11,342 nt of DNA from Planctomycetota bacterium (GTDB lineage: Bacteria > Planctomycetota > Planctomycetia > Isosphaerales > Isosphaeraceae), in contig JAKAUH010000077.1 in the NCBI GenBank assembly GCA_021818605.1, forward strand, positions 1-11,342, written 5' to 3'. The position numbers and the translations under genes are program-made. Shown one piece after another: positions 1 through 6,378 of the stretch; position 1 is the first letter of the stretch, and each line of letters opens with the position of its first letter. Below the pieces are notes generated by a model, which was not told the DNA's origin, did not search any database, and saw nothing but the letters and a program-made list of their open reading frames with translations.

Positions 1-313
1 TCTTTCAGCAGCGGATTATGGGCTCGCTTGACCAGGCGGACGATGACCTCCGTCGCCGTGATCTCGACCACTCCCGGCGTATCGACGACCTTCCGGAACA
101 GCCGGGCTGGACCCGCACGGGCGAACCCCTTGAGCCGATCGGCCAGGTTGCGATCCCGCAAGTCCGCCAGCACCGTGAACGTCAGGTCGAAAGGTCGAAG
201 TCGACATTCAGCCGGACATGGCTACACCAGCCATCGAGAGGAAAGAGCAAGATCTGCTCTCCCGACTGATTCTCGACGTGGTTTCGGCGTGCGTAGGTCA
301 GGCTTTCCAGCCT
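1..313 (-). pseudogene. DDE transposase fragment, frameshifted, cut by left edge
   Basis: Read on the minus strand, the region encodes the C-terminal part of an IS4-like DDE transposase. The first frame carries YARRNHVEN from position 295 downwards. This fits the Y-(2)-R-(3)-E part of the IS4-group signature, whose Glu is the last catalytic acid; the usual later Lys is replaced by Ile. It continues to RLNVDFDL and then hits a TGA at 184-182. The next frame immediately continues with TFTVLADLRDRN, a middle part containing VVDTPGVVEIT, and RAHNPLLK, still open at base 1. The switch falls on a near-perfect 8-bp tandem duplication at 185-200. Deleting one copy rejoins the frames as NVDFDLTFTVLADL. 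I see no transposase homology upstream of about 313, so the N-terminal part with the first two catalytic Asp residues is missing or too diverged. No terminal inverted repeat was found. The exact IS family is uncertain. The gene is inactive as it stands. Confidence 0.7.
185..200. repeat. 8-bp tandem duplication causing the transposase frameshift
   Basis: On the plus strand the two units are ggtcgaaa (185-192) and ggtcgaag (193-200), differing only in the last base. An 8-bp insertion shifts the frame by +2, which is exactly the shift between the two transposase halves. The mismatch means that either the duplication has aged or the match is partly coincidental. Confidence 0.65.
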
Positions 314-432
314 TGACGTGGCTGAACCATCCGGCGGGAAAGACGGACCTCCGTGAGAATCGTCCTTGCCGGGGTGACATCCTGGGCGCCTTCGGGGTGA
401 TTGGCGGTGGTGTTCAGCGAGAAGTCTCGGTT

Positions 433-642
433 TTACCAGAAGTTGGCACTGGCCTGGAGGGTTAGCCCGGCCGTCTCGAGCGTTTCTGCCGGAAGCTCGA
501 GGAAGCGGACGAGCAGATAGTCCCGCCCCCAGTCCTCGTTCTCGATGGATTCCAGGGGCGGGAGGTCGGAGACGCCGAAGCGCGTGGTGAGGATCTCGTA
601 CGCCTCGGAGACGCCCAACTCGACGATCGGTGTCAGCGCCAT
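433..642 (-). CDS. Small acidic protein of unknown function (69 aa)
   Basis: I do not recognise this protein. Its ATG (642-640) lies inside the end of the upstream M50 protease gene, giving a 10-bp overlap (ATGGCGCTGA). Translation by termination and reinitiation is therefore likely; no strong Shine-Dalgarno sequence of its own is visible, only a GGGG run about 9 bases upstream. The product has 12 Asp/Glu and 3 Arg with no Lys, so it is strongly acidic. It has no signal peptide or membrane segment and should be a soluble cytosolic protein. It starts MALTPIVELGVSEAYEIL, has an acidic middle (SIENEDWGRD), and ends in aromatics (NFW). A role as partner, substrate or regulator of the protease is suggested only by the linkage. 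The same frame stays open for 44 codons after the TAA stop, which I take as chance. It could also be a non-functional small ORF. Confidence 0.6.
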   Translation of the reverse strand: MALTPIVELGVSEAYEILTTRFGVSDLPPLESIENEDWGRDYLLVRFLELPAETLETAGLTLQASANFW

Positions 643-1448
643 GATGTGGGCCCCGCATAGGGGCCGCCCTGAACGACCACGGTCGGTGCGAGCTGCCAGA
701 CGCCGTCATTGCGCTGCACCCACCGGTAGCCCGGCGGAGCGACCCAGATTCCCTGGCTACCGTCCTCGTACTGGCGGCGACGCTCCTCGTGCAGGACCTG
801 GAGCTCCTCGGCCCTCGCGGCGAAGTAGACGAAGATGGCCAGCGCCAGGTGGATCCAGTAGCCGGTGTAGAGGACCGAGAGGCCGAACAGCACGGCGAGG
901 AACCGGCCGATCGAGGCCGCGACGTGGGTCGCCTGGACCCGGCCCAGCCATCCGGCGAGCAGAGCACGCAGCACCCGGCCGCCATCGAGCGGGAACGCGG
1001 GGATCAGGTTGAACAGGCCGAGGAACAGGTTGACCACGACCATCTGGCCCATGAAGAAACCGAGGGTCGTGCCTGCAAGATCTTCCGCCAGACCCATCCA
1101 GCGCAGGAGCATGAGCGCGCCGACGATGGCGAAGTTCACGGCCGGGCCGGCCAGGGCAATCAGAAGCTCCGCACCCGGCGCGCGAGGCAAGCGCCGCAGC
1201 CGTGCCACGCCGCCGATCGGGTAGAGCGTAATATCTTCTGTCTCGATACCGAACCGCCGTGCCATCAGGGCATGGCCGAATTCGTGCAGGAGGACACAGC
1301 CGAAGACGGCCAGCACCAGCAGGACCGCCAGCGGGCCGTTCCTCAGCACGTCCGTGAAGAGAAAGACCAGAAAGAAGGTCGGATGCACGAAGACGTCAAT
1401 CCCCGCGACCCGGCCGATTTTCCACGAAGCCAGCATCGGAATCGTCAT
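633..1448 (-). CDS. Site-2-type M50 family membrane metalloprotease
   Basis: This is a 271-residue polytopic zinc metalloprotease of the site-2 protease class, which cleaves substrates within or next to the membrane. The zinc-binding motif HEFGH is at residues 55-59 and the third ligand is in PLDGG at 153-157 (Asp155). Between them lies GPAVNF (101-106), the usual conserved element of the group. Hydrophobic segments run roughly at 23-32, 40-58, 93-115, 130-150 and 182-210. There is no PDZ domain and no CBS pair. Instead the last 50 or so residues form a soluble tail with APPGYRW and GVWQLAP, rich in Trp, Tyr and Gly. I chose the ATG at 1448 because GGAG (1457-1454) precedes it by 5 bases. An in-frame ATG at 1505 would add 19 residues but lies inside the probable promoter. 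The substrate is unknown. The gene overlaps the downstream 69-codon gene and is divergent from the glycosyltransferase operon. Confidence 0.9.
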   Translation of the reverse strand: MTIPMLASWKIGRVAGIDVFVHPTFFLVFLFTDVLRNGPLAVLLVLAVFGCVLLHEFGHALMARRFGIETEDITLYPIGGVARLRRLPRAPGAELLIALAGPAVNFAIVGALMLLRWMGLAEDLAGTTLGFFMGQMVVVNLFLGLFNLIPAFPLDGGRVLRALLAGWLGRVQATHVAASIGRFLAVLFGLSVLYTGYWIHLALAIFVYFAARAEELQVLHEERRRQYEDGSQGIWVAPPGYRWVQRNDGVWQLAPTVVVQGGPYAGPTSWR

Positions 1449-1453
1449 CCTTT

Positions 1454-1473
1454 CTCCGGAGGAGAGTTCCTCC
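1454..1473 (-). promoter_or_regulatory. Leader hairpin at the M50 ribosome binding site
   Basis: The mRNA leader just before the M50 start reads GGAGGA-ACTC-TCCTCC-GGAG and then AAAGG-ATG. GGAGGA (1473-1468) can pair perfectly with TCCTCC (1463-1458). Alternatively CTCC (1461-1458) can pair with the adjacent Shine-Dalgarno GGAG (1457-1454), although that pairing has no loop and would need two molecules or DNA strands. TCCTCC copies the 16S anti-Shine-Dalgarno sequence. The first pairing leaves the true ribosome binding site free at the foot of the stem. The sequence is plain to see; any effect on translation is inference. Confidence 0.4.
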
Positions 1474-1477
1474 GTAT

Positions 1478-1505
1478 ACGTTACACTATAGATATTCGTC
1501 GTCAA
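1478..1505 (-). promoter_or_regulatory. Candidate promoter for the M50 protease gene
   Basis: On the minus strand there is TTGACG (1505-1500), a 16-base spacer, and TAACGT (1483-1478). The -35 is good; the -10 is weak, with T, A and final T matching. The segment is the most AT-rich part of the intergenic region. A start near 1471 would give a leader of about 20-25 bases holding the hairpin. Confidence 0.35.
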
Positions 1506-1536
1506 CGTGGGGAATGTTCAGGCACATCCGCCGCGA

Positions 1537-1565
1537 TTGACCGGGGAAGATCGCAAGGATAGGCT
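1537..1565 (+). promoter_or_regulatory. Candidate promoter for the glycosyltransferase operon
   Basis: TTGACC (1537-1542), a 17-base spacer and TAGGCT (1560-1565) resemble a sigma-70-type promoter with a weak -10. It lies about 75 bases before the ATG of the GT39 gene and is the only reasonable match I saw in the intergenic region on this strand. Confidence 0.3.
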
Positions 1566-1645
1566 GAGTTCCGTCGCACCGTCGGGCATGGCGCCGTCCG
1601 GTCGGTCGTGTCTCCGCGTGTTGCCGTCCACTCCATCGCCCGCCC

Positions 1646-3406
1646 ATGCTGTCGCGACTCCGCACCGTCATTTCGGCCGACGCCCTGATCGCCGCGACGA
1701 TCTTCGTCGGGACACTCACGGCGCTGCTGGCCACGAGTCGCGACATCGCGATGGCCTTCGACGAGGGTTTTACCGTCGATCGCGAGATCACGCTCGCGGA
1801 GTGGTTTGACGGGCTCTGGCACCCCGCGCCCGGTTGGACACGATCCGATTACTTCCGCCCCGAGGTCCTGGAGGAATGCTGGCGGTTCAGCCGCAAGGAG
1901 CCGGACGGGCACCCGCCGTTCTACGCGCTGCTCGGCCTGGCCGGGTGGTGGGCGTCGCGCGGGTGGGCGGATCCGCTGACCTCCTATCGCTTCGGGCCGA
2001 TGGTCCTCACCGCGGCGACAGCCGGCGCCATTGGTTTCTTCCTGTCACGGCGATACGGCCGGATTGCCGGGATCACCGGGTCGCTGGCCCTGGTGTTGTC
2101 GCCGCGGATGTTCACGCACGCGCACTATGCTCACTACGACATGCCGGTGACATGCCTGTGGCTTCTGGCACAGATGGCGTTCGTCAAGTCCGTGCACGCG
2201 GCGCGCTGGGCGCCGGCCTTCGGGTTCGGCCTCGGGCTGGCGGCGGCGACGAAGTTCACCGGCTGGTTCGCCCTGGCCCCGGCACTCGGCTGGTGGGCGA
2301 TCTTCGAGGGGTTGCCCCTCCTGCGTCGGGGACTGCGCGGCATCCGCCTGCACGGCGGGCCGCGATCCGACCGGCCGGCGCCTCCGCTGCCACCGGGCCT
2401 GCCGGCGACGCGTGCTCTCCTGATCGGCGTCCCGCTGGCCGCCATGGTGCTCTACGCGGTGCAGCCGGCCTGGTGGGCTCACCCGTGGCGCGGGGTGAGC
2501 CGGTTCCTCGTCTCGAACCTGACCCGCGAGCAATCTGTGCCGGTGACGTCGCTATACCTGGGGACGGTCTACCGGTTCGCCCTGCCGTGGCACAACACGA
2601 TCGTGCTGACGGCCGTGACGACGCCGGTCTCGATCGTGGTCCTGGGCTTGCTCGGCCTGGCCGTCGCACTCGCCCGCGGGCGCAGCGACCGCGACGGGCT
2701 GATCTGGCCGCTGAGCTGGTCGGTCCTGATGATCGTGCGCGCGCTTCCGGATGCGCCCGGGCACGACGTCGAGCGGCTGCTGCTGCCCAGCCTGGCCAGC
2801 CTGGCTGTCCTGGCCGGGATCGGCGCGGGATGGCTCGCCGGGCGAGCAAGAACGGGTTGGATGACGCGATTCGCGCTGCTGTTGCCCGTGCTGCCGGCCG
2901 GCGAATGCCTGGCGGGGCTCGTGCCGACGTATCCCTATCAACTCTCATACTACAGCGCCGCAGTCGGTGGATTGCCCGGTGCCGAGCGGATGGGGTTCGA
3001 GGAGACCTATTACTGGGACACGCTCGGCCCCGAATTCCTCGGCTGGGTCGAGGCTGAATCTCACCGGCGTCCGACCGCGCTGGCCTTTCCGATCGGCCTG
3101 GTCAACATCATGATCCTTCGCGACTGGGGTGTGTTCCCGAGGAAAGTGAAGGTCGCGGGGCTGGACCGCGGAGTCGCATCTCCCGATTATGTCCTCCAGC
3201 GCAACCGGGGGATCTACGCGCCCTGCGACTGGTGGCTGGAGCGTCACGGTCACCCACGCTTCGTCATCCGCCGCCAGGGCGTGGACCTGCTGCGCGTGTA
3301 CCCGGCCGCCGAGTTCGAGCAGGCTGTCGAGTCGACCCGCGGCCAGCCAGGCGTGTTGCGGTCGTCCGAACGGCCGACGTGGGGTCTGGGCGGCGGAAAG
3401 GATTAG
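1646..3406 (+). CDS. GT39/ArnT-like membrane glycosyltransferase (GT-C fold)
   Basis: A 586-residue polytopic protein of the dolichyl-phosphate-mannose mannosyltransferase (PMT_2/GT39) type. Such enzymes move a sugar from a polyprenyl-phosphate carrier to an acceptor on the outer side of the membrane. A first membrane segment (about 12-30) is followed by a loop with the acidic pair FDEGF (Asp39-Glu40), the usual catalytic site of this class. Further family features are EPDGHPPFYALL (85-96), AHYAHYDMP (159-167), repeated hydrophobic segments to about 420, and GHDVERLLLPSLA (372-384), which resembles the conserved Arg-rich periplasmic loop. The C-terminal 150 residues are soluble, beginning with YPYQLSYYSAAVGG. 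No Shine-Dalgarno precedes the ATG at 1646 and no in-frame ATG or GTG lies shortly upstream, so the start is likely but not certain. It is the first gene of an operon with two YfhO-like genes. Donor sugar and acceptor are unknown. Confidence 0.85.
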   Translation: MLSRLRTVISADALIAATIFVGTLTALLATSRDIAMAFDEGFTVDREITLAEWFDGLWHPAPGWTRSDYFRPEVLEECWRFSRKEPDGHPPFYALLGLAGWWASRGWADPLTSYRFGPMVLTAATAGAIGFFLSRRYGRIAGITGSLALVLSPRMFTHAHYAHYDMPVTCLWLLAQMAFVKSVHAARWAPAFGFGLGLAAATKFTGWFALAPALGWWAIFEGLPLLRRGLRGIRLHGGPRSDRPAPPLPPGLPATRALLIGVPLAAMVLYAVQPAWWAHPWRGVSRFLVSNLTREQSVPVTSLYLGTVYRFALPWHNTIVLTAVTTPVSIVVLGLLGLAVALARGRSDRDGLIWPLSWSVLMIVRALPDAPGHDVERLLLPSLASLAVLAGIGAGWLAGRARTGWMTRFALLLPVLPAGECLAGLVPTYPYQLSYYSAAVGGLPGAERMGFEETYYWDTLGPEFLGWVEAESHRRPTALAFPIGLVNIMILRDWGVFPRKVKVAGLDRGVASPDYVLQRNRGIYAPCDWWLERHGHPRFVIRRQGVDLLRVYPAAEFEQAVESTRGQPGVLRSSERPTWGLGGGKD

Positions 3407-3424
3407 GGACGACCTGTGCTCGAT

Positions 3425-3444
3425 GGGGAGATGACGCGCCGGTG
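3425..3444 (+). promoter_or_regulatory. Ribosome binding site and GTG start of the first YfhO-like gene
   Basis: GGGGAG at 3425-3430 lies 11 bases before the GTG at 3442. This is somewhat long but is the only purine-rich site near a start in this frame. The ATG at 3431 directly after it is in another frame and opens only four codons (ATG ACG CGC CGG TGA), whose stop overlaps the GTG. Confidence 0.45.
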
Positions 3445-6378
3445 ATTCGCCGAGCTGCACCGCTGCTCCTGGGACCGGCCTGCGCCCTGGCGCTTGGGCT
3501 GGCGTGTTTCCATGCGGTCCTGTTCGACGGAGCACAGTTCGCCTACCGAGACGCAGGGCACTTTTACTACCCCCTCTATCGGGTCGTGCAAAACGAGTGG
3601 GCGGCCGGGCACTGGCCGCTCTGGAACTCCGATCAGAACGCGGGCACGCCGATGCTCGGCTGGCCGATGGCGGCTGTGTTCTATCCCGGCAAGCTGATCT
3701 ACGCGGCGCTGCCTTATCCGACGGCCGCAGCCGGCTACATTCTCGCCCATCTGGCAATCGCCCTGGCGGGCGCCTACACGCTGGCCCGATCGCTGGGCAC
3801 CGGTCCAGCCGGGTCCGGCCTGGCGGCGCTGGGATTTGCCTTCGGGGCGCCCGTGTTGACTCTCTCATCCAACGTCATCTACCTCGTCGGCGCCGCCTGG
3901 ATGCCGTCGGGCCTCGCGGCCGCCCACCTTGCCGCCAATGGCCGGACCCGCCTGGGCCTGGCTGGACTGGCAGCCGCCCTGGCGATGCAGGTGCTCGGCG
4001 GCGATCCCGAGGCGGCCTATCTGACGGGCCTCGCCAGTGGACTTCTCGCGATCCTGAAGCCGGGACAGGAGGACCGAAGCAACGTCCGGTCGGAGAGATC
4101 GCGCTGGAGGGTCTCGGCGACGATCGGTGTGCTGGCCGGCTGGATCCTGGCCGTCGTCATCGCCGACCTCGTCTCGGCGCGGGGCTGGCTCCCGGCCTGG
4201 GACCCGACGGGACGCTTCTTCGCTCAGGCAATCACGCTAATCGTGGCCCTGCTGGCCGTCGCCTGGACAACGGGGCGCGAGGCACGGCTCCGACGGCTGG
4301 CGATGCTCGGACTGGTCGGCGGTTCCATCGGGCTGTCGATTCTGTTGTCGGCCGTGCAGTTTGTGCCGGCATGGGAGCACGCCCGGCGGACCACGCGGCA
4401 GGACGGACCGCTGGCGGTCGGACTCCAGGATTTCAGCGTCGAGCCGTACCGGCTGGCGGAGCTCGCCTGGCCGCACGTCTACGGGCTCGAGATTCCCGAG
4501 AACCGCTCATGGCTCCAGGCGATACCGCCGGCTGGCGAGCGGATGATCTGGTCCCCATCCTTGTACATGGGCGCGTTTCTCCTGCTGCTGGCGGCCGGCG
4601 GCGCGGGGATGCGATCCGGGCCGATCGGCCGAAGATGGCTGACCGTCCTGATGCTCGCCGGACTGGCCGGGGCGATGGGGAAGTTCGCCGGGCCGCTCTG
4701 GTGGATTCGCTGCGTGCCCGGCGCCTCCGGATGGCTGGGATCGCACGACCCGCCCGCCGGAATCGTCCGCGACGGCCCATCTCTCCCCGACGGGGCCGGC
4801 AGCGTTTATGGACTGATGGCCACGATCCTGCCGGGTTTCGCGATGTTCCGTTACCCTGCCAAGTTGATGGTCATTACCTCGCTGGCGATGTCGTGCCTGG
4901 CGGGGATGGGCTGGGATCAGTTATCGAGTGAGGAGGCGTCCACTCGCGGCCGCCTGCGCCGGCTGGGAATCCTGAGCATGGCGATCAGTGCCAGCCTGGC
5001 CGTTCTCGTGGTCGTCTTGCGGGCCGGCCTCGAGGCGTTGATCGCGCGGGCTGTTCCGATCGGCTCGCTGTACGGACCGGTGGATGGCGCCGGAGCCGCG
5101 GACGCTACCCTGAGCGGACTGATCCAGGGAGGGATGGTCCTGGCGCTCGGCATCATGCTAACGCGACTGGCCGCCCGACGACCCCGGCTCGCCGGCGTCG
5201 GCGCGCTGCTGCTCGTCACGGTCGACCTGGGCGTCGCCGGATCGCGGCTCGTCTGGACGGTGCCGCGATCGATTCTCGAGGCACCCTCCGGAATCGCCCG
5301 GCTGATCGCCCGGGCCGAGGACCGGCAGCCCGCCGCGGGTCCGTTCCGCATCCATCGCGTCGAGCAGTGGCACCCGTCGGCCTTTTCACGGCGGCGCTCC
5401 GCGCGGCGGCTGGCCGAGCTGGTGGCGTGGGAGCACGACACGCTCGATCGACTGTACGCCGAGCCGGCGGGACTCGAGTACACCATCGTCCGTGGCGTCG
5501 TCGACGTTGCGGATTACCTCGAATTCTTCGAGGCGAGAGCGACGCGAGCCCGCGATGAACGGGGAGCCGAGCGCACGGTGTACTCGTTTCCCCGCGGCGG
5601 ATACGACCTCTGGGGCGCGCGCTACCTCATCATGCCGGTCGGACTCAACGGCTGGATGGGACGGGAGCGCGGATACATCCGGATCGCCCCGGGCGACGTT
5701 GTGGTCGACGATCCCGAGCAGTCCCGGCGATGGGTCGAACACGAGGGCTGGCAGCTCCTGCGCAATCCGCGGGCCTTCCCTCGGTGCTGGGTCGTGCATT
5801 CCGCGATCGTCATCCCGACCACGGCACCCGGAAGCCCCGAGCGGACGGAACTGGTCGCCACGCTGGTCGACTCGGCCGGCGGCGTCCCGACGGACCCGCG
5901 GCGGAGGACCGTCGACCTCCGCCGTACGGCATTCGTCGAGGTCGAGCGCCCGGAGGGCGGGAGGGAGCTGGCAAGCCTTCGGATGCCACCAACCGAGGCG
6001 GAGGGTTCGGTCGCCGTCACCCGGTATGAGCCGCAGCGGGTCGAGATCAGGGCCGAGTTGCGACGGCCGGGACTGGTGGTGCTGGCCGACGTCCTCGACC
6101 CCGGCTGGGTCCTGACGATTGACGGGAGACCGGCACCGATCTGGCGGACCAACCGCATGATGCGCGGGGCGTTCGTGCCGGCGGGACGCCATGCGCTCTT
6201 CTACGAGTATCGCCCCGCCGAGATGCCGCGGGCCGTGGCGATGACCGCGGCCAGCCTGGCGATCGTGGCCCTGCTCATCCTGGCGCCGAGGCGGGCCACG
6301 TCGCGTCGCGTCCCGTCGCGTCGCGTTGATCGTTCCCGCAAGGTGGAGATGACAAAAGGAGCCCTGCCTGATGCCTGA
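3442..6378 (+). CDS. YfhO-family membrane protein, copy 1 (978 aa)
   Basis: A large polytopic protein of the YfhO family (GT-C-like; Bacillus YfhO acts in lipoteichoic acid glycosylation). After the first membrane segment (6-27) comes the family loop AYRDAGHFYYPLY (34-46) with Asp37, then PLWNSDQNAGTPML (59-72) and FYPGKL (80-85). Other landmarks are NVIYLVGAAWMP (144-155), LGGDPEAAYLT (185-195), FRYPAKL (469-475) before a membrane segment ending LAGMGWD, and a long soluble part (about 605-925) containing YDLWGARYLIMP (721-732). It ends with LADVLDPGWVLTIDG (881-895) and PAGRHALFYEYRP (913-925), the typical YfhO C-terminal pattern, then a last membrane segment and a basic tail (SRRVPSRRVDRSRK). 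I took GTG 3442 as the start: the frame is open back to 3232, but that upstream part reads as Arg/Pro-rich shadow of the GT39 gene. The gap after GT39 is 35 bp. The substrate is unknown; glycosyl transfer is inferred from the family. Confidence 0.83.
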   Translation: MIRRAAPLLLGPACALALGLACFHAVLFDGAQFAYRDAGHFYYPLYRVVQNEWAAGHWPLWNSDQNAGTPMLGWPMAAVFYPGKLIYAALPYPTAAAGYILAHLAIALAGAYTLARSLGTGPAGSGLAALGFAFGAPVLTLSSNVIYLVGAAWMPSGLAAAHLAANGRTRLGLAGLAAALAMQVLGGDPEAAYLTGLASGLLAILKPGQEDRSNVRSERSRWRVSATIGVLAGWILAVVIADLVSARGWLPAWDPTGRFFAQAITLIVALLAVAWTTGREARLRRLAMLGLVGGSIGLSILLSAVQFVPAWEHARRTTRQDGPLAVGLQDFSVEPYRLAELAWPHVYGLEIPENRSWLQAIPPAGERMIWSPSLYMGAFLLLLAAGGAGMRSGPIGRRWLTVLMLAGLAGAMGKFAGPLWWIRCVPGASGWLGSHDPPAGIVRDGPSLPDGAGSVYGLMATILPGFAMFRYPAKLMVITSLAMSCLAGMGWDQLSSEEASTRGRLRRLGILSMAISASLAVLVVVLRAGLEALIARAVPIGSLYGPVDGAGAADATLSGLIQGGMVLALGIMLTRLAARRPRLAGVGALLLVTVDLGVAGSRLVWTVPRSILEAPSGIARLIARAEDRQPAAGPFRIHRVEQWHPSAFSRRRSARRLAELVAWEHDTLDRLYAEPAGLEYTIVRGVVDVADYLEFFEARATRARDERGAERTVYSFPRGGYDLWGARYLIMPVGLNGWMGRERGYIRIAPGDVVVDDPEQSRRWVEHEGWQLLRNPRAFPRCWVVHSAIVIPTTAPGSPERTELVATLVDSAGGVPTDPRRRTVDLRRTAFVEVERPEGGRELASLRMPPTEAEGSVAVTRYEPQRVEIRAELRRPGLVVLADVLDPGWVLTIDGRPAPIWRTNRMMRGAFVPAGRHALFYEYRPAEMPRAVAMTAASLAIVALLILAPRRATSRRVPSRRVDRSRKVEMTKGALPDA
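6301..6325 (+). repeat. Five-unit pentanucleotide repeat at the 3' end of YfhO copy 1
   Basis: Five consecutive 5-base units, tcgcg-tcgcg-tcccg-tcgcg-tcgcg, encode part of the basic tail (SRRVPSRRV). The unit length is not a multiple of three, so gain or loss of one unit changes the frame. Both other frames meet a stop soon (6327-6329 and 6350-6352), before the normal stop at 6376-6378. Confidence 0.75.

Noticed and set aside
300..432. Same-frame continuation of the 69-codon gene past its TAA stop
   Set aside because: The 44 further open codons have no recognisable family features and could easily be chance in GC-rich DNA.
415..436. Hairpin with T run (cgagaagtctcg then tttt) as a plus-strand terminator
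   Set aside because: Only four usable base pairs, and no plus-strand gene ends before it.
182..985. Long minus-strand frame of 267 codons
   Set aside because: Most of it is the antisense-frame shadow of the M50 gene. Only the last 40 or so codons are real transposase sequence, reported as the pseudogene.
1449..1505. Longer M50 start at 1505
   Set aside because: The extra 19 residues overlap the candidate promoter, and the ATG at 1448 has a clear GGAG.
1834..3057. 407-codon plus-strand frame within the GT39 gene
   Set aside because: It is an Arg/Ala/Gly-rich frame fully inside a gene with clear membrane topology and motifs; a GC-driven shadow.
3232..3441. 70-codon N-terminal extension of YfhO copy 1
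   Set aside because: It overlaps the end of the GT39 gene in another frame, reads as Arg/Pro-rich shadow sequence, and lies before the expected first membrane segment. GTG 3442 gives a family-like N-terminus.
3431..3445. Four-codon leader ORF (ATG to TGA) before YfhO copy 1
   Set aside because: The GGGGAG directly abuts this ATG, leaving no spacing for initiation.
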